Position numbers and translations under genes: made by a program. 64,000 nucleotides of DNA from Colias croceus (taxonomy: Eukaryota; Arthropoda; Insecta; Lepidoptera; Pieridae), in assembly GCF_905220415.1 (NCBI RefSeq), contig NC_059556.1, forward strand, positions 7,762,501-7,826,500. Direction: 5' to 3'. This document shows positions 37,701-49,883 of the stretch, piece by piece. Each line of letters starts with the position of its first letter. The first letter of the stretch is position 1. Under the pieces are notes generated by a model. It did no database searches. It was not told where the DNA came from and saw only the letters and a list, made by a program, of their open reading frames with translations.

Positions 37701-37842
37701 TCCCTAGGTCATGGCGTCACGTATGAACGGCTGGACCGATTTCGACAATTCTTTTTTTATAACATTTCTTGAAGTACGACGATGATTTTTATGAAGAGAA
37801 ATCGTAAACATGTACCACGGGCCAGCCGGGGTGGACCCCTAG
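37701..37842 (+). mobile_element. Short Helitron-type element
   Basis: A|TCCCTAGGTCATGG at the 5' side and GTGGACCCCTAG|T at the 3' side, with 'ccacgggccagccgggg' hairpin material before CTAG. Body differs from the other copies. Only 142 bp, so probably internally deleted. Confidence 0.65.
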
Positions 37843-40800
37843 TTTTAAAAGATACAGAAGATAAATTGATAAAGCCCCTTCCACACTAACTTACCCGAAT
37901 CTCTGTCCACTAACAACGGTCTACTGAATAATAATCAAAATCACATAAAATTTCAATAATGGCCGCGCTAACTGCGCTTACATGCAAATGAAACACAGTT
38001 ACTTAGTGAAGTAAGTTTTAATTGTACTTGGGGTAAGAATGTATTAGGTTTTCATTGTGAGTTTCATGGGATTTTGAGTGGGGAAAATTCGTGCTATTTT
38101 AAAGTTGTGCGTGAACGTTTTTGTTTAAAAATTTGTTTTTTTACAATAACTTGAGGAATAGATTAAAACTATAGAAGAATAATCCATTTTTATTTATTAT
38201 TAAGTCAATTGTAGTTATCGGTAAATTAATTCAATTTTAAAGTGTATTCTTCTGATAGGGTTTAAAATTATAGTAGTTTATAAACCACTAGTAAACTTTA
38301 GAATAGTTATATTATGTTAGGATGTAAATTGTAAACGGTTTATGGTTAAATAATATGATACAATGTAGTCAGATTTTACGGTTCGCGATAGTGGACTTAA
38401 TCTAAGACAAACCACACGATCATAAAACTGAAATTATGTTCAGTGGCTGGAAACCATTCTGAAATTAACTTACGTACTTTATAAGTATTTTTAAAATATT
38501 ATTAGTTTCACGAAAAATAACATAGCTAGGTTATTTCCGTTACTACCTATATTCATGTCAATCCTGAGAATTGAAATTTTTCTTAAAATTATAATTCTTA
38601 TCTTAAAGTATTGTAATTGTCTACGAGACAAGTAAAACCACAGACAAGACCGCTATACAAGAATATTAATTCCACAACAAACGGCGCAATCTCAAAAACA
38701 GCATGTCCTATAATTATGGCCGTATTTAATCAAAGCTCTCAGCATACAAAGAGACATTCCTTAAGCTCATTCCAACTGTCATAGCGAAGTAATCCATTCA
38801 TATATCCATAGCAAATCTGCTTTGCCGTCTGAAACAAAGCGAGCCTTCAGAATTCAGCCTAACTATTGTCCACTTAGCTGGAGGCTACAATAACTTGACC
38901 ACCTATATCTGACCCCTGTCATTCAATTTATTACCTTCAGTAGTGTTACGTTCGCTCCGTAAAGTCCGGACCGGCTCATACCAGATTAGACTGGTTATAT
39001 CCGCTCCGTACCAGATGTAAGGGGAATGTACCGGTTATATTATAGGGAATAGGAACAGAATGTGGTTTCCGTGGATGAGACATTTGATACGTTTCTGTAT
39101 GGATGCTTGCTAATTGAAGTTATAATGCGGGTAACGCAGAGATTTTATGTGCCTATAGGTATTTAACATAGATATGTGTGTATGATAGTATGCAGAATAT
39201 TGATACGGTTCAATACATTTGACGATTACTAAGTCGATATAAGCAAATATATTTGGTTATTTATACAAACAGTAGCTTGTAGCAACTCTTGTTCATCTGT
39301 GCAACTCTTAATCAAGAGAATTATAACTGTTTACTTTGTATAAAGTTAAATTATATTTTTATCTGCTTTTGTATTTAATGATTTACATTAACTTACAATT
39401 TCCGTAGAGTGTAATAAATTTACTACAATACTGTACCTAAATATTTGTAACAGTCTAATCATGTATTTGTTCCAAATCCCGTTTCCACGCAACGCGTTGT
39501 CACCGTAGAGCCTTCAGGCATAGGCTTAGCTCTCATTAGATATTAGTTAGGTGGAACAAATCTAGACAGGACAATACTGCAATAGGTAGAGACATTTAAT
39601 TAACGTCACGCCCGGGGTTACATTCTGTGTATCGATTTGTGGTAATGTGGGTAAAATAGGGATGGTAAATATTGGAGATTTTGTATTGTGATAGGTTTTA
39701 TTGTAATTTATGAGAAAAGTGCCATAAATTGACCAACTTACTGTTTATGCTTCATATTATTTGAACTACAGTTTCGACTATAATAATCATGGAACGGTGA
39801 CTAGAAGTGAAATTACTGGGTGATATAAAAACACGGTCTAAGTTCAATTGTTTTAATAAAAGAAAGGGGTAAGAATATCCCTATGTATATTATTCTATTT
39901 CGAACTTGTTAACAGTAAAATTATGTACGATAATTAATAGAAATCACATATTTGACAATCGTACAGATCTCAAAATATATGAGGCATAAGTATGCAAATT
40001 ATACTTCTCAAGGGTCACATGTAAATAAACTCAAATACGAACTTCCATACATCAAGAAGTGTCAATAAGTGTATAAAACTACTGTTCTTGCCCACAAACT
40101 GTACAATCCCGTAATCCTACCTAAATCACTATAGCCCATGTATCTTGCGATGACACTTTTATGACCGTTCCCCGATGCTTGACGGTGTGAACACATAAAA
40201 TATTAATACACAATTTGTCCGAGTGGCCGTCTGTTAATCTACTTTTATAGCGGGATTAATTATGAGTAATTTTGCGCTTGGGGATTTCTTCTTAGGTTTA
40301 GGAAGAAGGTTTGAATTAATATTAGAAAGGTACTAGAAATACTTTTATTATAACTCGCGAGTATTTTAAAGAAGGAATCTTTATGCTATTTAGAATACGA
40401 AAATATTCGTTTGAAACTGTTAATAATTGTTTTACGTTAATAGGGCGGGCGGGCGTTACTTATATACATGCAATTTTAAATGCATTCGTAGCTCACTGGG
40501 GCAATTTATTAGTAACTTTACTACCTAGTTGAAATATCTCTTCTATAGGATTTCCAGGACCAGTTACGATACCTTGGATAACAGAGATATTATTAATCAC
40601 TGATATCCAAAATTAACACTGATCAACAATCAAATCACTGATTAACAATATTTTTTTAAGTAAAGTAATATATAGGAGAGGGATCAGGGAATATAGGTTA
40701 ACTAACAATACATACAATTAAAAGTTATTTTGCACTCTTCGCAATTAAATCTTACATAATTTCATCTAACACCACATAATATTACTAGTTATCCATTATG

Positions 40801-41153
40801 CACAATACTATACATCATATGTCATACGCTCATTAATAACAAAATGTCCTAAACACAAGTAAAACATACATATCTCTATTGATCTCATTAGTGATAACGT
40901 GACTCATTACCGCGGCAAGTATGTACTAATTCATGCTATGTGCAGTGTGATTGTATTCGATACATTATTGAATAGATGGGTTATGTAGGCTTGTAAGCTT
41001 GTATTTGGGATAAGTGAAATCACATTAAAATTTTCAGTAGAATGTGACGTTGTAGATGTTATTAAAATACACATTTTTCTAGTAGGTTCGTATTTTAAAG
41101 AGTTCCTTCGCGTATTATGATAGAAATGATAAATATTATATATATAATATATT
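37843..41153. other. AT-rich intergenic stretch
   Basis: About 3.3 kb with no recognised gene, RNA or transposon ends. Confidence 0.5.
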
Positions 41154-41231
41154 TACGATGAAATCGATATTTTGGTTTTATGGCATTCAAATTCTGTAAA
41201 AATATAAATATTTATAGAATAAAAAATCAAT

Positions 41232-41303
41232 CACGAGTCGGGATTCGAACCCGCGTCCTTCGCAATTCCGGAGCAAACAATGCCTGACCAACTCCACTCG
41301 TGG
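41232..41303 (-). repeat. tRNA-like sequence, probably SINE head or tRNA pseudogene
   Basis: The reverse complement is 72 nt, with a perfect 7-bp acceptor stem (CACGAGT/ACTCGTG) and a B box GGTTCGAATCC. The T-stem has an outer G/A mismatch, and the anticodon arm only forms with a 9-nt loop (TTTGC...GCGAA), so no anticodon can be read. A working tRNA is unlikely. A SINE head is the best explanation. Confidence 0.55.
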
Positions 41304-41461
41304 TCCCGCCAGAAATTCAATATTCTCGTATTTAAATTATGTTGGATATGGAATGCAGCTGTGAGTTCTCAGAAATCGATTTTTATCACCAGAATGTATA
41401 TTATATTAATTATGAATCTTCTTACAATTGTGAAGGTTAATTTTTTAAGATTATATCTCAA

Positions 41462-41686
41462 CTAGCTGTGCTCCGCGGTTTTACCCGCAGTGCTCCGCTC
41501 CTGTTGGTCTTAGCGAGATGATATATAACCTATAAGCCTTCCTCGATAAATGGGCTATTGGGATAATGGGCTAACAAAACGAAACGAAAGAATTTTTCAA
41601 ATCGAAGCAGTAGTTCCCGAGATTAGCTCTTTCAAACAAACAAACAAAAAACTCTTCAGCTTTATAATATTAGTATAGAATATAGA
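41462..41686 (-). mobile_element. Non-autonomous Helitron-type element (GTGCTCCGCGG subfamily)
   Basis: A|CTAGCTGTGCTCCGCGG ... ATATAGA|T on the plus strand. Shares 'tgctccgctcctgttggt' style text and the 'gcagtagttcccgagatt' core with 14643-14843. Confidence 0.75.
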
Positions 41687-42344
41687 TAATAACGCTCTAT
41701 CCATTGATGGCCTCAATAATCCTAAGCTTTTGTATTAAAATGAGATTCAATCAAACACACGTGTAAACAGCAAACACCACTAATGAAATAGATTAGTTTC
41801 ACCGATCGCATAGCAATTTGACGCGAATGCCGGCGGTGCAATTAGCATTGACATCGCATCGGTGACACAAGTAAAATTGTAACGCTTTTGTTCTCTTTGT
41901 TAATAATTAAACCTACTCATAGAAAACTTTATAGTGCGAATTCGCGTGAAATTAGCTTACTTTTAACTAAAATCGCAGTTTATAAATCTTCTAATGTGTT
42001 TAAAATTTCAATGAACAATTCAAACATTCCTACTTACCTACTTATTAATATACTCTTTATAATATTCGTATGTAGATGATCAGTTATCCTAAATATGCAC
42101 GTAGGTTAAAAAAATGGTTATATCACATCCTAAATAAAGTCAAAAATACAAGAGCTAACGAGAACGTGTTCCTAACACAAATAATAATATCTTCGTTTAT
42201 TACTTGCTACCTACAAAACATTTACACATATTTACTTGGACTATAAATTCAAAAATTTATAGATGAATTAATAGCATGCTAATCGTTTTATCAAATATGA
42301 CAAGTGCTATCAAAACACTGATTGAACAATTTACATATTTGAAA
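41687..42344. other. AT-rich spacer
   Basis: Nothing recognised. Confidence 0.45.
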
Positions 42345-42531
42345 CTAGTGGTCCGACCCGGCTTCGCCCGTGGTACATATTTCGGAATAAAAGGTAGCCT
42401 ATGTCCTTTCCCGGGTTTCAAAATATCTCCATACCAAATTTCATGCAAATTGGTTCAGTAGTTTAGGCGTGATTGAGTAACAGACAGACAGACAGACAGA
42501 GTTACTTTCGCATTTATAATATTAGTATGGA
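42345..42531 (-). mobile_element. Non-autonomous Helitron-type (Lep1-like) element
   Basis: A|CTAGTGGTCCGACCCGGC ... TAGTATGGA|T on the plus strand, with internal (GACA)n. Same subfamily as 15335-15513. Confidence 0.85.
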
Positions 42532-43133
42532 TGATACTGGATTTGATGCGATGATTTAGATGTTAATTTTTTGTTATTTAGAACAATCCCATACTATTTT
42601 ATATCAGGTTATTCATATAGTTTTTGCATATGAATAATTATATTATCTAATAATACATAATATTGTAGCAATTCGCATCTCTACGTGACAAAGTGTACTT
42701 AACGTTAAAACAATGATAAAATTATTATAAATTAGGTTAATCTTAATCTTTCGCTATACAACAAATAAATATAATTCCATTATGTTGAATAATTAATTAA
42801 AGTAAAATATTAAAAAAAAAATCTTCATGCTTAACATGTAATCGACTTTATACATTTTCATATTTCTAATTCCAATAAAATAAAAACTCTTATTCATTCT
42901 AAAGTGTATTGAAACGATTTAAAGATTCAAAAATGCCACATCAGGGAGTCGTAGATCTCTAGCAAAACGAGTGGTGTGCGATGTTTGCAGCAAATTTACA
43001 ATGCTTTTAGTCACGGTACACTTGTTCAAGTCACACGTAAGTAGATAGAAGATAATATTTTGTAGATACGGTGTATAACATTTTGTAGATATTAAGTATG
43101 TATGAATAAGTCTGGTTAACTTATATAAATATA
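42532..43133. other. AT-rich spacer
   Basis: Nothing recognised. Confidence 0.45.
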
Positions 43134-43262
43134 TCTATTCTAATATTATAAAGCTGTAGAGTTTGTTTGTTTGAACGCGCTAATCTCCGAAACTTCTGGT
43201 CCGATTTGAAAAATTCTTCCGGTGTTAGATAGCCCATTTATCGAGTCACACCCGGTTTAATT
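43134..43262 (+). mobile_element. 3'-truncated Helitron-type element
   Basis: Starts A|TCTATTCTAATATTATAAAG and continues 'tttgtttgtttgaacgcgct', 'ggtccgatttgaaaaattc', matching the complement of 14643-14843. It loses similarity near 'cccatttatcgag' and has no CTAG end. Confidence 0.65.
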
Positions 43263-43474
43263 TCTTCCCGGCATTGTATGGAAATCAGATGAAAAGGTTA
43301 AAATGAATAGTATTGTTAGGCATGTAGAAAGATAAATAGAAAAAGATTTGTGTTTTATCATAGATTGTTGTAAATATGAAACCAATAATTGTAGAGCTAG
43401 ATTTTGTAAGATAAACAATTTTTATAATTCAAACATACCAACTTCGTAAAGAAAACGTGTATAATAATAAATAA

Positions 43475-43733
43475 ATAAATAAATAAATAAATATATTATA
43501 GGACATTATTACACAAATCGACCTAGTCCCACAGTAAGCTCAATTAAGGCTTGTGTTGTGGGTACTAGGCGACGATAAATATAATATTTAATAAATACAT
43601 ATATAGATAATAACACCCAGACCCAAGAACAAATAATTGAGTTCATCACACAAATATTTGCCCTGACCGGGGATCGAACCCGGAACCGTCGGCTCAGTAG
43701 GCAGTTACTTTACCACTGCGCCAACCGCGTCGT
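43475..43733 (-). repeat. tRNA-derived SINE, family 1, copy 2
   Basis: Close reverse-complement copy of 31128-31390. The B box is the complement of GGGGATCGAACCC near 43667, and the tail is a run of about six AAAT units at 43467-43490. Confidence 0.85.
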
Positions 43734-43739
43734 CATTAT

Positions 43740-46700
43740 CGCATATATAGTCGCATCATATATATAATAAATAGATATAGTAATTTTATACTTTACTTTA
43801 TTTTAAACTGAAGAATTATTTAAGTAAGTAGTTCCAATAAAATACCGTTTATTCGTAACACATTAACTGCCATATCCAAAAAGCGTATTGAACGTAAGGA
43901 AAGGGGAAGTCTTAGATTTTCTTCTGCCATTAACATGTATATTGTCCTTAATTTATGGGACAAACCTATTTGATAGCTTGGAGAGCGTTTATTTGACATA
44001 TGTTCAGAAATATCTCGTAACACTTAATATCAATAAAGTGCGTTAAATTGTTTGCTAAATTTAGGGACAGTCGTTCATACTTTCAATGTAACTTTAAAGG
44101 GCGGTTTTATCAACGTAACTACTATGTAAATAATAGTCATTTCGTATCATTCATTTTTTTTTGAATATGTACTTCAATAGGTATGACATTTTTTTTGTTT
44201 CATTTGCTTACAAGTATAAAACTGAGATATGAACTGATATAGAACAAAGATAATAAAATAGGTTGAATATTTGAAATTGATTAATACCTACATAGTATAA
44301 TCCAGACTGTTACTGATTTCAGGATTAAACATGCGTGTATCTTACGTACTACTATATATTTCGTCATCGTTTCTTTATATTCAGGAGCATTATTATCGCA
44401 TGACTAACCACGAATAAGTAATTTAGCGTATTGAAAAAAATCACAAGAATTTTCCAAATATTTTGAAATAGCATAAGGGACAAACAGGAAAAAGCTCGCG
44501 GCATCGCATTACCATCGCCAGCGAACCGTGCCGCACCCCCAAGCGCCCGCATGTAAATGGTATCGCGAATTTATTGTTATAACTCCAAGCTAAGTGATAT
44601 CCAAGATTTCCTACCGAATATGCTTCAAGCGTTTTCCTTATAAAACTTCACCAGTGTCAAAGACCCGTGATAAACGATAAACCCCTACGAATCACGAAAG
44701 AAAGCAAGTGTCGAGAGCTCAAGTTAAAATGGCCGTTATTATTACTTCTCAGACGTATTTTCCTCTGATTGCTTTTCATTTGGAAATTGAAGGTAATGTA
44801 TTACTAAATGAAAACTGATTGCATATGAAAGGAAATGAGCTGTGCTGGAGTTGATTTGGACTCTAGCTTTGTTAGTTTTAAGTAGGGAACTCAACAATTG
44901 AACTTGGTGCGAAAGAATATATTTATAGTAAGAGAGACGGCGGATAATTTATAAACATGTAAGATATTTAACAATTTGGTGGATGGAATAATCATGAAAA
45001 ACGTCAATTACTTAAAATCGTACTCCACTTATAAAAGAGCTTTTACAGATCGTACTGAGTTTGATACAATTAAAACAGTTATTAATTTGTAGCACTGATA
45101 CATTAAATGTTGTTTAACAATTAAAATTCGAGCCAGGAAAAAACGGAAAACGCTACGATCATAATACTCTATGGAAAAATAAAACAACTTACTTTTAGTT
45201 ACTATTTCAGTAGTTACCTCTCGGACTATAAAATAAATTGACAAAATGCAATGCAAGACTGGCGCATAAGAAACAAAGGCTAATGATGATTTATGAAAGG
45301 CTCTGGCTGTTTCATATTGTTTTCTTATGATGAAGTGGCTTGAAAATGCATTATTCTTTAAACAATGAAGACAAATAATAAAATATCATATTTCCTTGGA
45401 GACTTAGGTATTCGCTTAGAATGGAAACTGAGTTTATTTTTCATAATATCTTGTAAAAAAAGTAAGTAAACAATGTTAGCTTAATGAAGGCTTAATGTTT
45501 AAAAGAGAAAGTGTATTGAATTTTGTCTCAAAACTCTTATCACCTTTTGCTTATTCACAGACGTTTTTTGCTTATGGAGAGGAAATTCACCGTAAATACT
45601 CAGACTCGATTAGCTAAGAAATAATTATGTTCTGGTTGTAGGAATCACTGAATGAAGATCAACAATATAAAATAATGTGATAACAACGCGAGCGTAAGCT
45701 AGAGCAAAACACAATAGAACACAATCAGTCCACAGTCGAAGTAATTTAATTTACACCCCTAATATAAAACATCTTCTCGATGACTTATCACTCGCACAAA
45801 ACTCGAACGCGAATGAATATAAATGATATGAACATCCGAACCGCAGCCGGAAATGACCAAGGATTTGTCACTGTCAAATTTGAATACAGCGGATGGGAGA
45901 AAAACGAACGTCATCTGTTCTTGTGGTGCAGATTTGTTGTGAATTGTGTTGAATACGAGAAATGAGGGTAGATGTAATTGGGACTAGATATAAGGCGTGA
46001 TTAGAAGTATTCAGCTCAAGATGGGGTTCACAGAAATAGATAATGAGGTTCTACTTGGAAAATTAATTATGTACAATTATGGATATAAATGAAATCGTAG
46101 CTATATTGTATTAATAATTATAACTACGTTTTAAAACTTTTAAATAGAGACGAATTTTCTTTATAATAATACAATTTATAAGTGCTTAATTTCAGTGTTA
46201 AATTTAAAGCAATAATGCAGAATGGCATTTTGCAAAAAAAAAACTTTGTGTTGTTGGTTTATTTTACCAACACAGCTGACAAATCCTAAATTTACATAAA
46301 CAAATATATCTTATCACGGCAAACAATACATTACCCGACTTTCCTTTATTTCAATACATTACCAAAAACACTATTTCATATCGATTTGAATTATTGCACG
46401 TCTGAATAATTCGTACGATGTTAAAACACATCTATTATTTAGCGAGCGAAGGCTTAGCGATAGATTTATGGTTTCCGTTCGTAGACATGTCGAATTCGAG
46501 TTTTTGAGTCGTTTTCGAATTCACGTGGTTAAGGCACCTGTGCTACTTTTTCGTGTTTTTTATGATTTATTTTTCTATGCTGTGCAACAATCGTAAAAAA
46601 TTTAAAGCAATTAATTAATGTAAGTGTGCAATAAGCGTGTGAGCTTTATATAGAGTAAGCTTCAAGTAAGTAATAATAGTTTTAGCTTAAGATTCAGAAA

Positions 46701-47964
46701 ACCGATTCGGAAACCCATTATAATTCTAAACCTTTTGTTTAACTTAATGTTTTCTAGTCGTCGTCATAATTTTAGGATTTAGGATTGTTTGTAACTTTGT
46801 TAAATTGGGAGACAATAATTCAATAATAACATTGAGTGTTGGAAATTCTTTCACTAATAAAATGTTAAATTATTCCTAATGGACATATAATATTAATTCT
46901 TATACCAGTCAATCCGGTTCTACAAAATATAATGAACCCGCGCTCAGCTTGATCACCTATCTGGGCGCTATCTCTGTCCTATTTCGCGGTATAATTAATC
47001 AACTATACATTATAAACAGAATAATCCACGGACACTACCGTATCACGTACACGCATTAATCATGCGTCGGATTTTATGTAAATTCGCTTAAGTGCTGCTG
47101 ATAAATGGATGGTCAAGTTACGATGCGGGTTGAGCGCGAAAAGTTTGATCTTGGCGAATTTTTGGATAAAAGAATATTATGTATAATCTGATAAAGCAAA
47201 GTCTGCATATTGAAGCAAAATATGTCTCATATCTGAATGCAAATATTGTAAAATGATATTGTAATAATATACGTGTATTATTATAATTATAATTAATTAA
47301 GTTTTCCACAACTAAACATATAATAATTACTTATTATCTTGAATACTTTTGTCACAAGCAAGTTAATAGAGTGGTTTTAAAACAGCCACATAAATTATTT
47401 ATTTAAGGATATCTAGAAGAAAACATGCCATGGACTAAAATTAAATATCATAATATCCAAACAAACACCTACAAATCTATTATTATCGGACTAACATAAC
47501 GCACCTGACAAAAATTGGCCAAGTCCAAACTTTACCAAGTCCCATACGCAATGTCCACTTGATTTCATTTTTCACTCTTAAAGTGTTTTGTTTCGCTGAC
47601 AGGGGTCCGTGGTATTGAAAGAGAGTTTGTTTTTGTGCTGGACCCTCTTCAATGGATGCTGGATCCCGTTTTGTTACATCATTAACTTGAATTATAAGGA
47701 TTTACATGGGCATTAGTGTATTAGACAGGCTAACAGAATGCAAAACGAATGCTGTGTATTCGACATTTTTCTGTACTTACTATATTATATATAGGTACGT
47801 GTATATTTTTTCTCAATAAATTGAGTAGTACGAAATTTGTTCGCTCGTTGATAAGTTTTTTATTCTGAATCAATTCTGTATCTCAATTCTCAACACAAAA
47901 CGTAAATAACTTCATCTTATAATATTCTCTACGTTAATCTTGATAATTCGATCTTATTTTTGAT
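43740..47964. other. AT-rich intergenic stretch
   Basis: About 4.2 kb. A GC-rich island of ~80 bp lies at about 44490-44570 ('cgtgccgcacccccaagcgc'). No gene recognised. Confidence 0.45.
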
Positions 47965-48120
47965 TATTAAAAAGTAAGTTTAAAGCATTGAGATATACAT
48001 ATGGAGACGACACCGCCTACATCACTTATGTTCTTAAAAAGTAAGATTGAGTTATTAAAAAGTAAGATTAAAGCATTGAGATATACATATGGAGACGACA
48101 CCGCCTACATCACTTATGTT
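47965..48120 (+). repeat. Direct duplication of ~68 bp (P-like element end plus flank)
   Basis: 47965-48032 and 48053-48120 are nearly identical (one or two substitutions). Each contains 'aaaaagtaag' and the terminal sequence CATTGAGATATACATATGG. The duplication spans both flanking DNA and the transposon end. Confidence 0.85.
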
Positions 48121-48368
48121 CCGCTCAACATACGCCATATGGCGTAATTGCACGCTCTTTTTCATTTTTGTTTTAAAGTGAAACGCATCAAATATGCCTT
48201 CGTGTGTGTTACGATATTGCACAAATAATACGTAAAAGTGCAAAGGAATAACTTTTATCGGTAAGTACCTAACTAGATAATAGTTTTTAAAACTTAATTA
48301 GAGCAAAAAAATGGCGCACAGATTTTGTTCGTGGTGTCTCCTCCATATGTAGTAATATTATCTCAATG
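47986..48368 (+). mobile_element. P-element-like transposon remnant
   Basis: The ends are inverted repeats of ~30 bp: CATTGAGATATACATATGGAG... (47986, repeated at 48074) and the complement CTCCATATGTAGT...CTCAATG ending at 48368, each followed inward by a (G)TGTCGTC/GGTGTC block. The terminal CAT and 'ACATAnGG' resemble P-superfamily ends. The interior carries a broken THAP exon, the DNA-binding domain of P transposases. The flanks both contain TTTAAA, but an exact 8-bp target duplication is not clear. Confidence 0.55.
48194..48260 (+). pseudogene. Broken THAP zinc-finger first exon
   Basis: Starting at ATG 48194 the frame reads MPSCVLRYCTNNT, then a stop, then KCKGITF. M-P-x-C-x4-C is the typical start of THAP domains, and 'KxxGITFHxFP'-like text normally follows. 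A premature stop (48233-48235) and an apparent one-base loss just after TTF-encoding bases break it. A consensus donor (cg|gtaagt) lies at 48261. THAP domains occur in P transposases and many host proteins. The surrounding inverted repeats favour a transposase origin. Confidence 0.5.
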
Positions 48369-48898
48369 TTTAAAACTTTAAAAGTTGATATTGCTTATAA
48401 ATTATATGGACATTGGACATAAAAGCCAATTACTTTCTTCCAGGCGATCTCCGATATAAAAAAAACTACATCGTGCAGTTTCTTCTTTCCTCCATATAAA
48501 GTTAAACTCCTAGATAAACTCAGGCTACAGATAATAATCAAAACAGCGTAACACAGAATATATCTGTACAATTAGTGCAAGTTATTCCAAAGCGTCATAA
48601 CTCCCTTGAATTAATGAAGGTAACTTGGTAAATGTTCGTCTATTTTGCTGACCAGTACTAATGTGGCTAGTGCAGAATCTAATGGGTGTATTTGTCTTGT
48701 CTCAATCGTGATTTTGTAGGAATTATTATATGAGATGAATGAGATGTAAGTGTTAAAGAGACTACAAGTTTCTTCAAAATATTATGTTAAGTGACTATTA
48801 AAAGCTTTATGTAAACGTGATACCTAAGTATAAAATAACGTTTATTATTTATTTTCATATTTTTATGAATCTGAAATGTATCGAGCAATCTCTATCTT
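48369..48898. other. AT-rich spacer
   Basis: Nothing recognised. Confidence 0.45.
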
Positions 48899-49174
48899 TA
48901 TTAAATAAATAAATAAATATTTCAGGACAATTTTCACACACGGCACAATCTGATACCATACGAAGCTTTCGCTTGTGTTATGGAAACCTGATGGCTGATA
49001 AACATAATATATGTATATATAATTTTTAAATAGATACTTATATAGATAATTAACACCCAGACACAGAGCAAACATTGTTGTTCATCACACAAATATTTGC
49101 CCCGGATGGGAATCGAATCCACGACCTCTGGCTTGGAAGGCTGGGCCACTACCGACCAAGCCAACCGGTCAGTC
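48899..49174 (-). repeat. tRNA-derived SINE, family 1, divergent copy 3
   Basis: The reverse complement has a tRNA-like head ('ggttggcttggtcggtag...' with B box GATTCGATTCCC), then 'aaatatttgtgtgatgaac' and 'tctgtgtctgggtgtt' as in copies 1 and 2, and ends in (ATTT)n. The head and 3' half differ from the other two copies, indicating a subfamily with an exchanged head or tail. Confidence 0.75.
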
Positions 49175-49532
49175 GAGTATTATTTCGGTATCATAAGCGA
49201 AAGCTGTATTATTTAATTACTTTATCAGACAGAATAACTAATACTAGATCGCTTTGTTTTAAATTAAAGAGTAAGTTTTGCCTACATCTTCCACCTAAAC
49301 CTATTGCGAAAAGAGATATGTAACGACATTCACAAATATTTTTACATAAAAAGTAACAAACTAATTAATCATATCCATTGATTAAAGTAATAAACTACGA
49401 AACCTTTCTAATTTACTATTCCACCCCTCCCCTAAATATTATGACATATTTTAATTACGTACCGCGAACGCCATTTTAATTTTAAAAGTAATCCGCTTTT
49501 AACGCCGCGAATAGCGCAGTCGAATTATAGAA
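49175..49532. other. AT-rich spacer
   Basis: Nothing recognised. Confidence 0.45.
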
Positions 49533-49883
49533 TAGTGATGTGCTGAAATTTTATTTCCATCTACGTTATAAGTGAGATATGAATAAAGAAACTATACTTT
49601 GATAGAACTAGGTTTTAATATATTTTGCTAATAAGTAGAGTAGGAGCATAAAAATTTGTTCCACATTGTTTAAAAAATTTGATTAGACGTAAATATATAT
49701 TTGGTTTTTCATAATCAAAATCATCCACTTATTTTATCGATATTCATAGTATTAATAACACGTACTAAATCGCTTTAGAAGTAAATTGAGAAGCGAGAAA
49801 GCGAATAAGTAGAGCTCAAATTTAATAATAAACAAAAATCGCACCTCAACTCTATCGATATTGATAATTTGAGCACATCACTA
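49533..49883. mobile_element. MITE with TAGTGATGTGC ends, second copy
   Basis: The left end TAGTGATGTGCTGAAATT pairs with the right end AATTTGAGCACATCACTA. 'tctatcgatattgat' lies inside the right end. Ends match those of 13117-13499; the interior is AT-rich and non-coding. Confidence 0.7.

Noticed and set aside
41232..41303. Functional tRNA gene
   Set aside because: The acceptor stem is perfect, but the T-stem has a mismatch and the anticodon loop has nine bases, so no anticodon can be assigned. SINE head or pseudogene is more likely.
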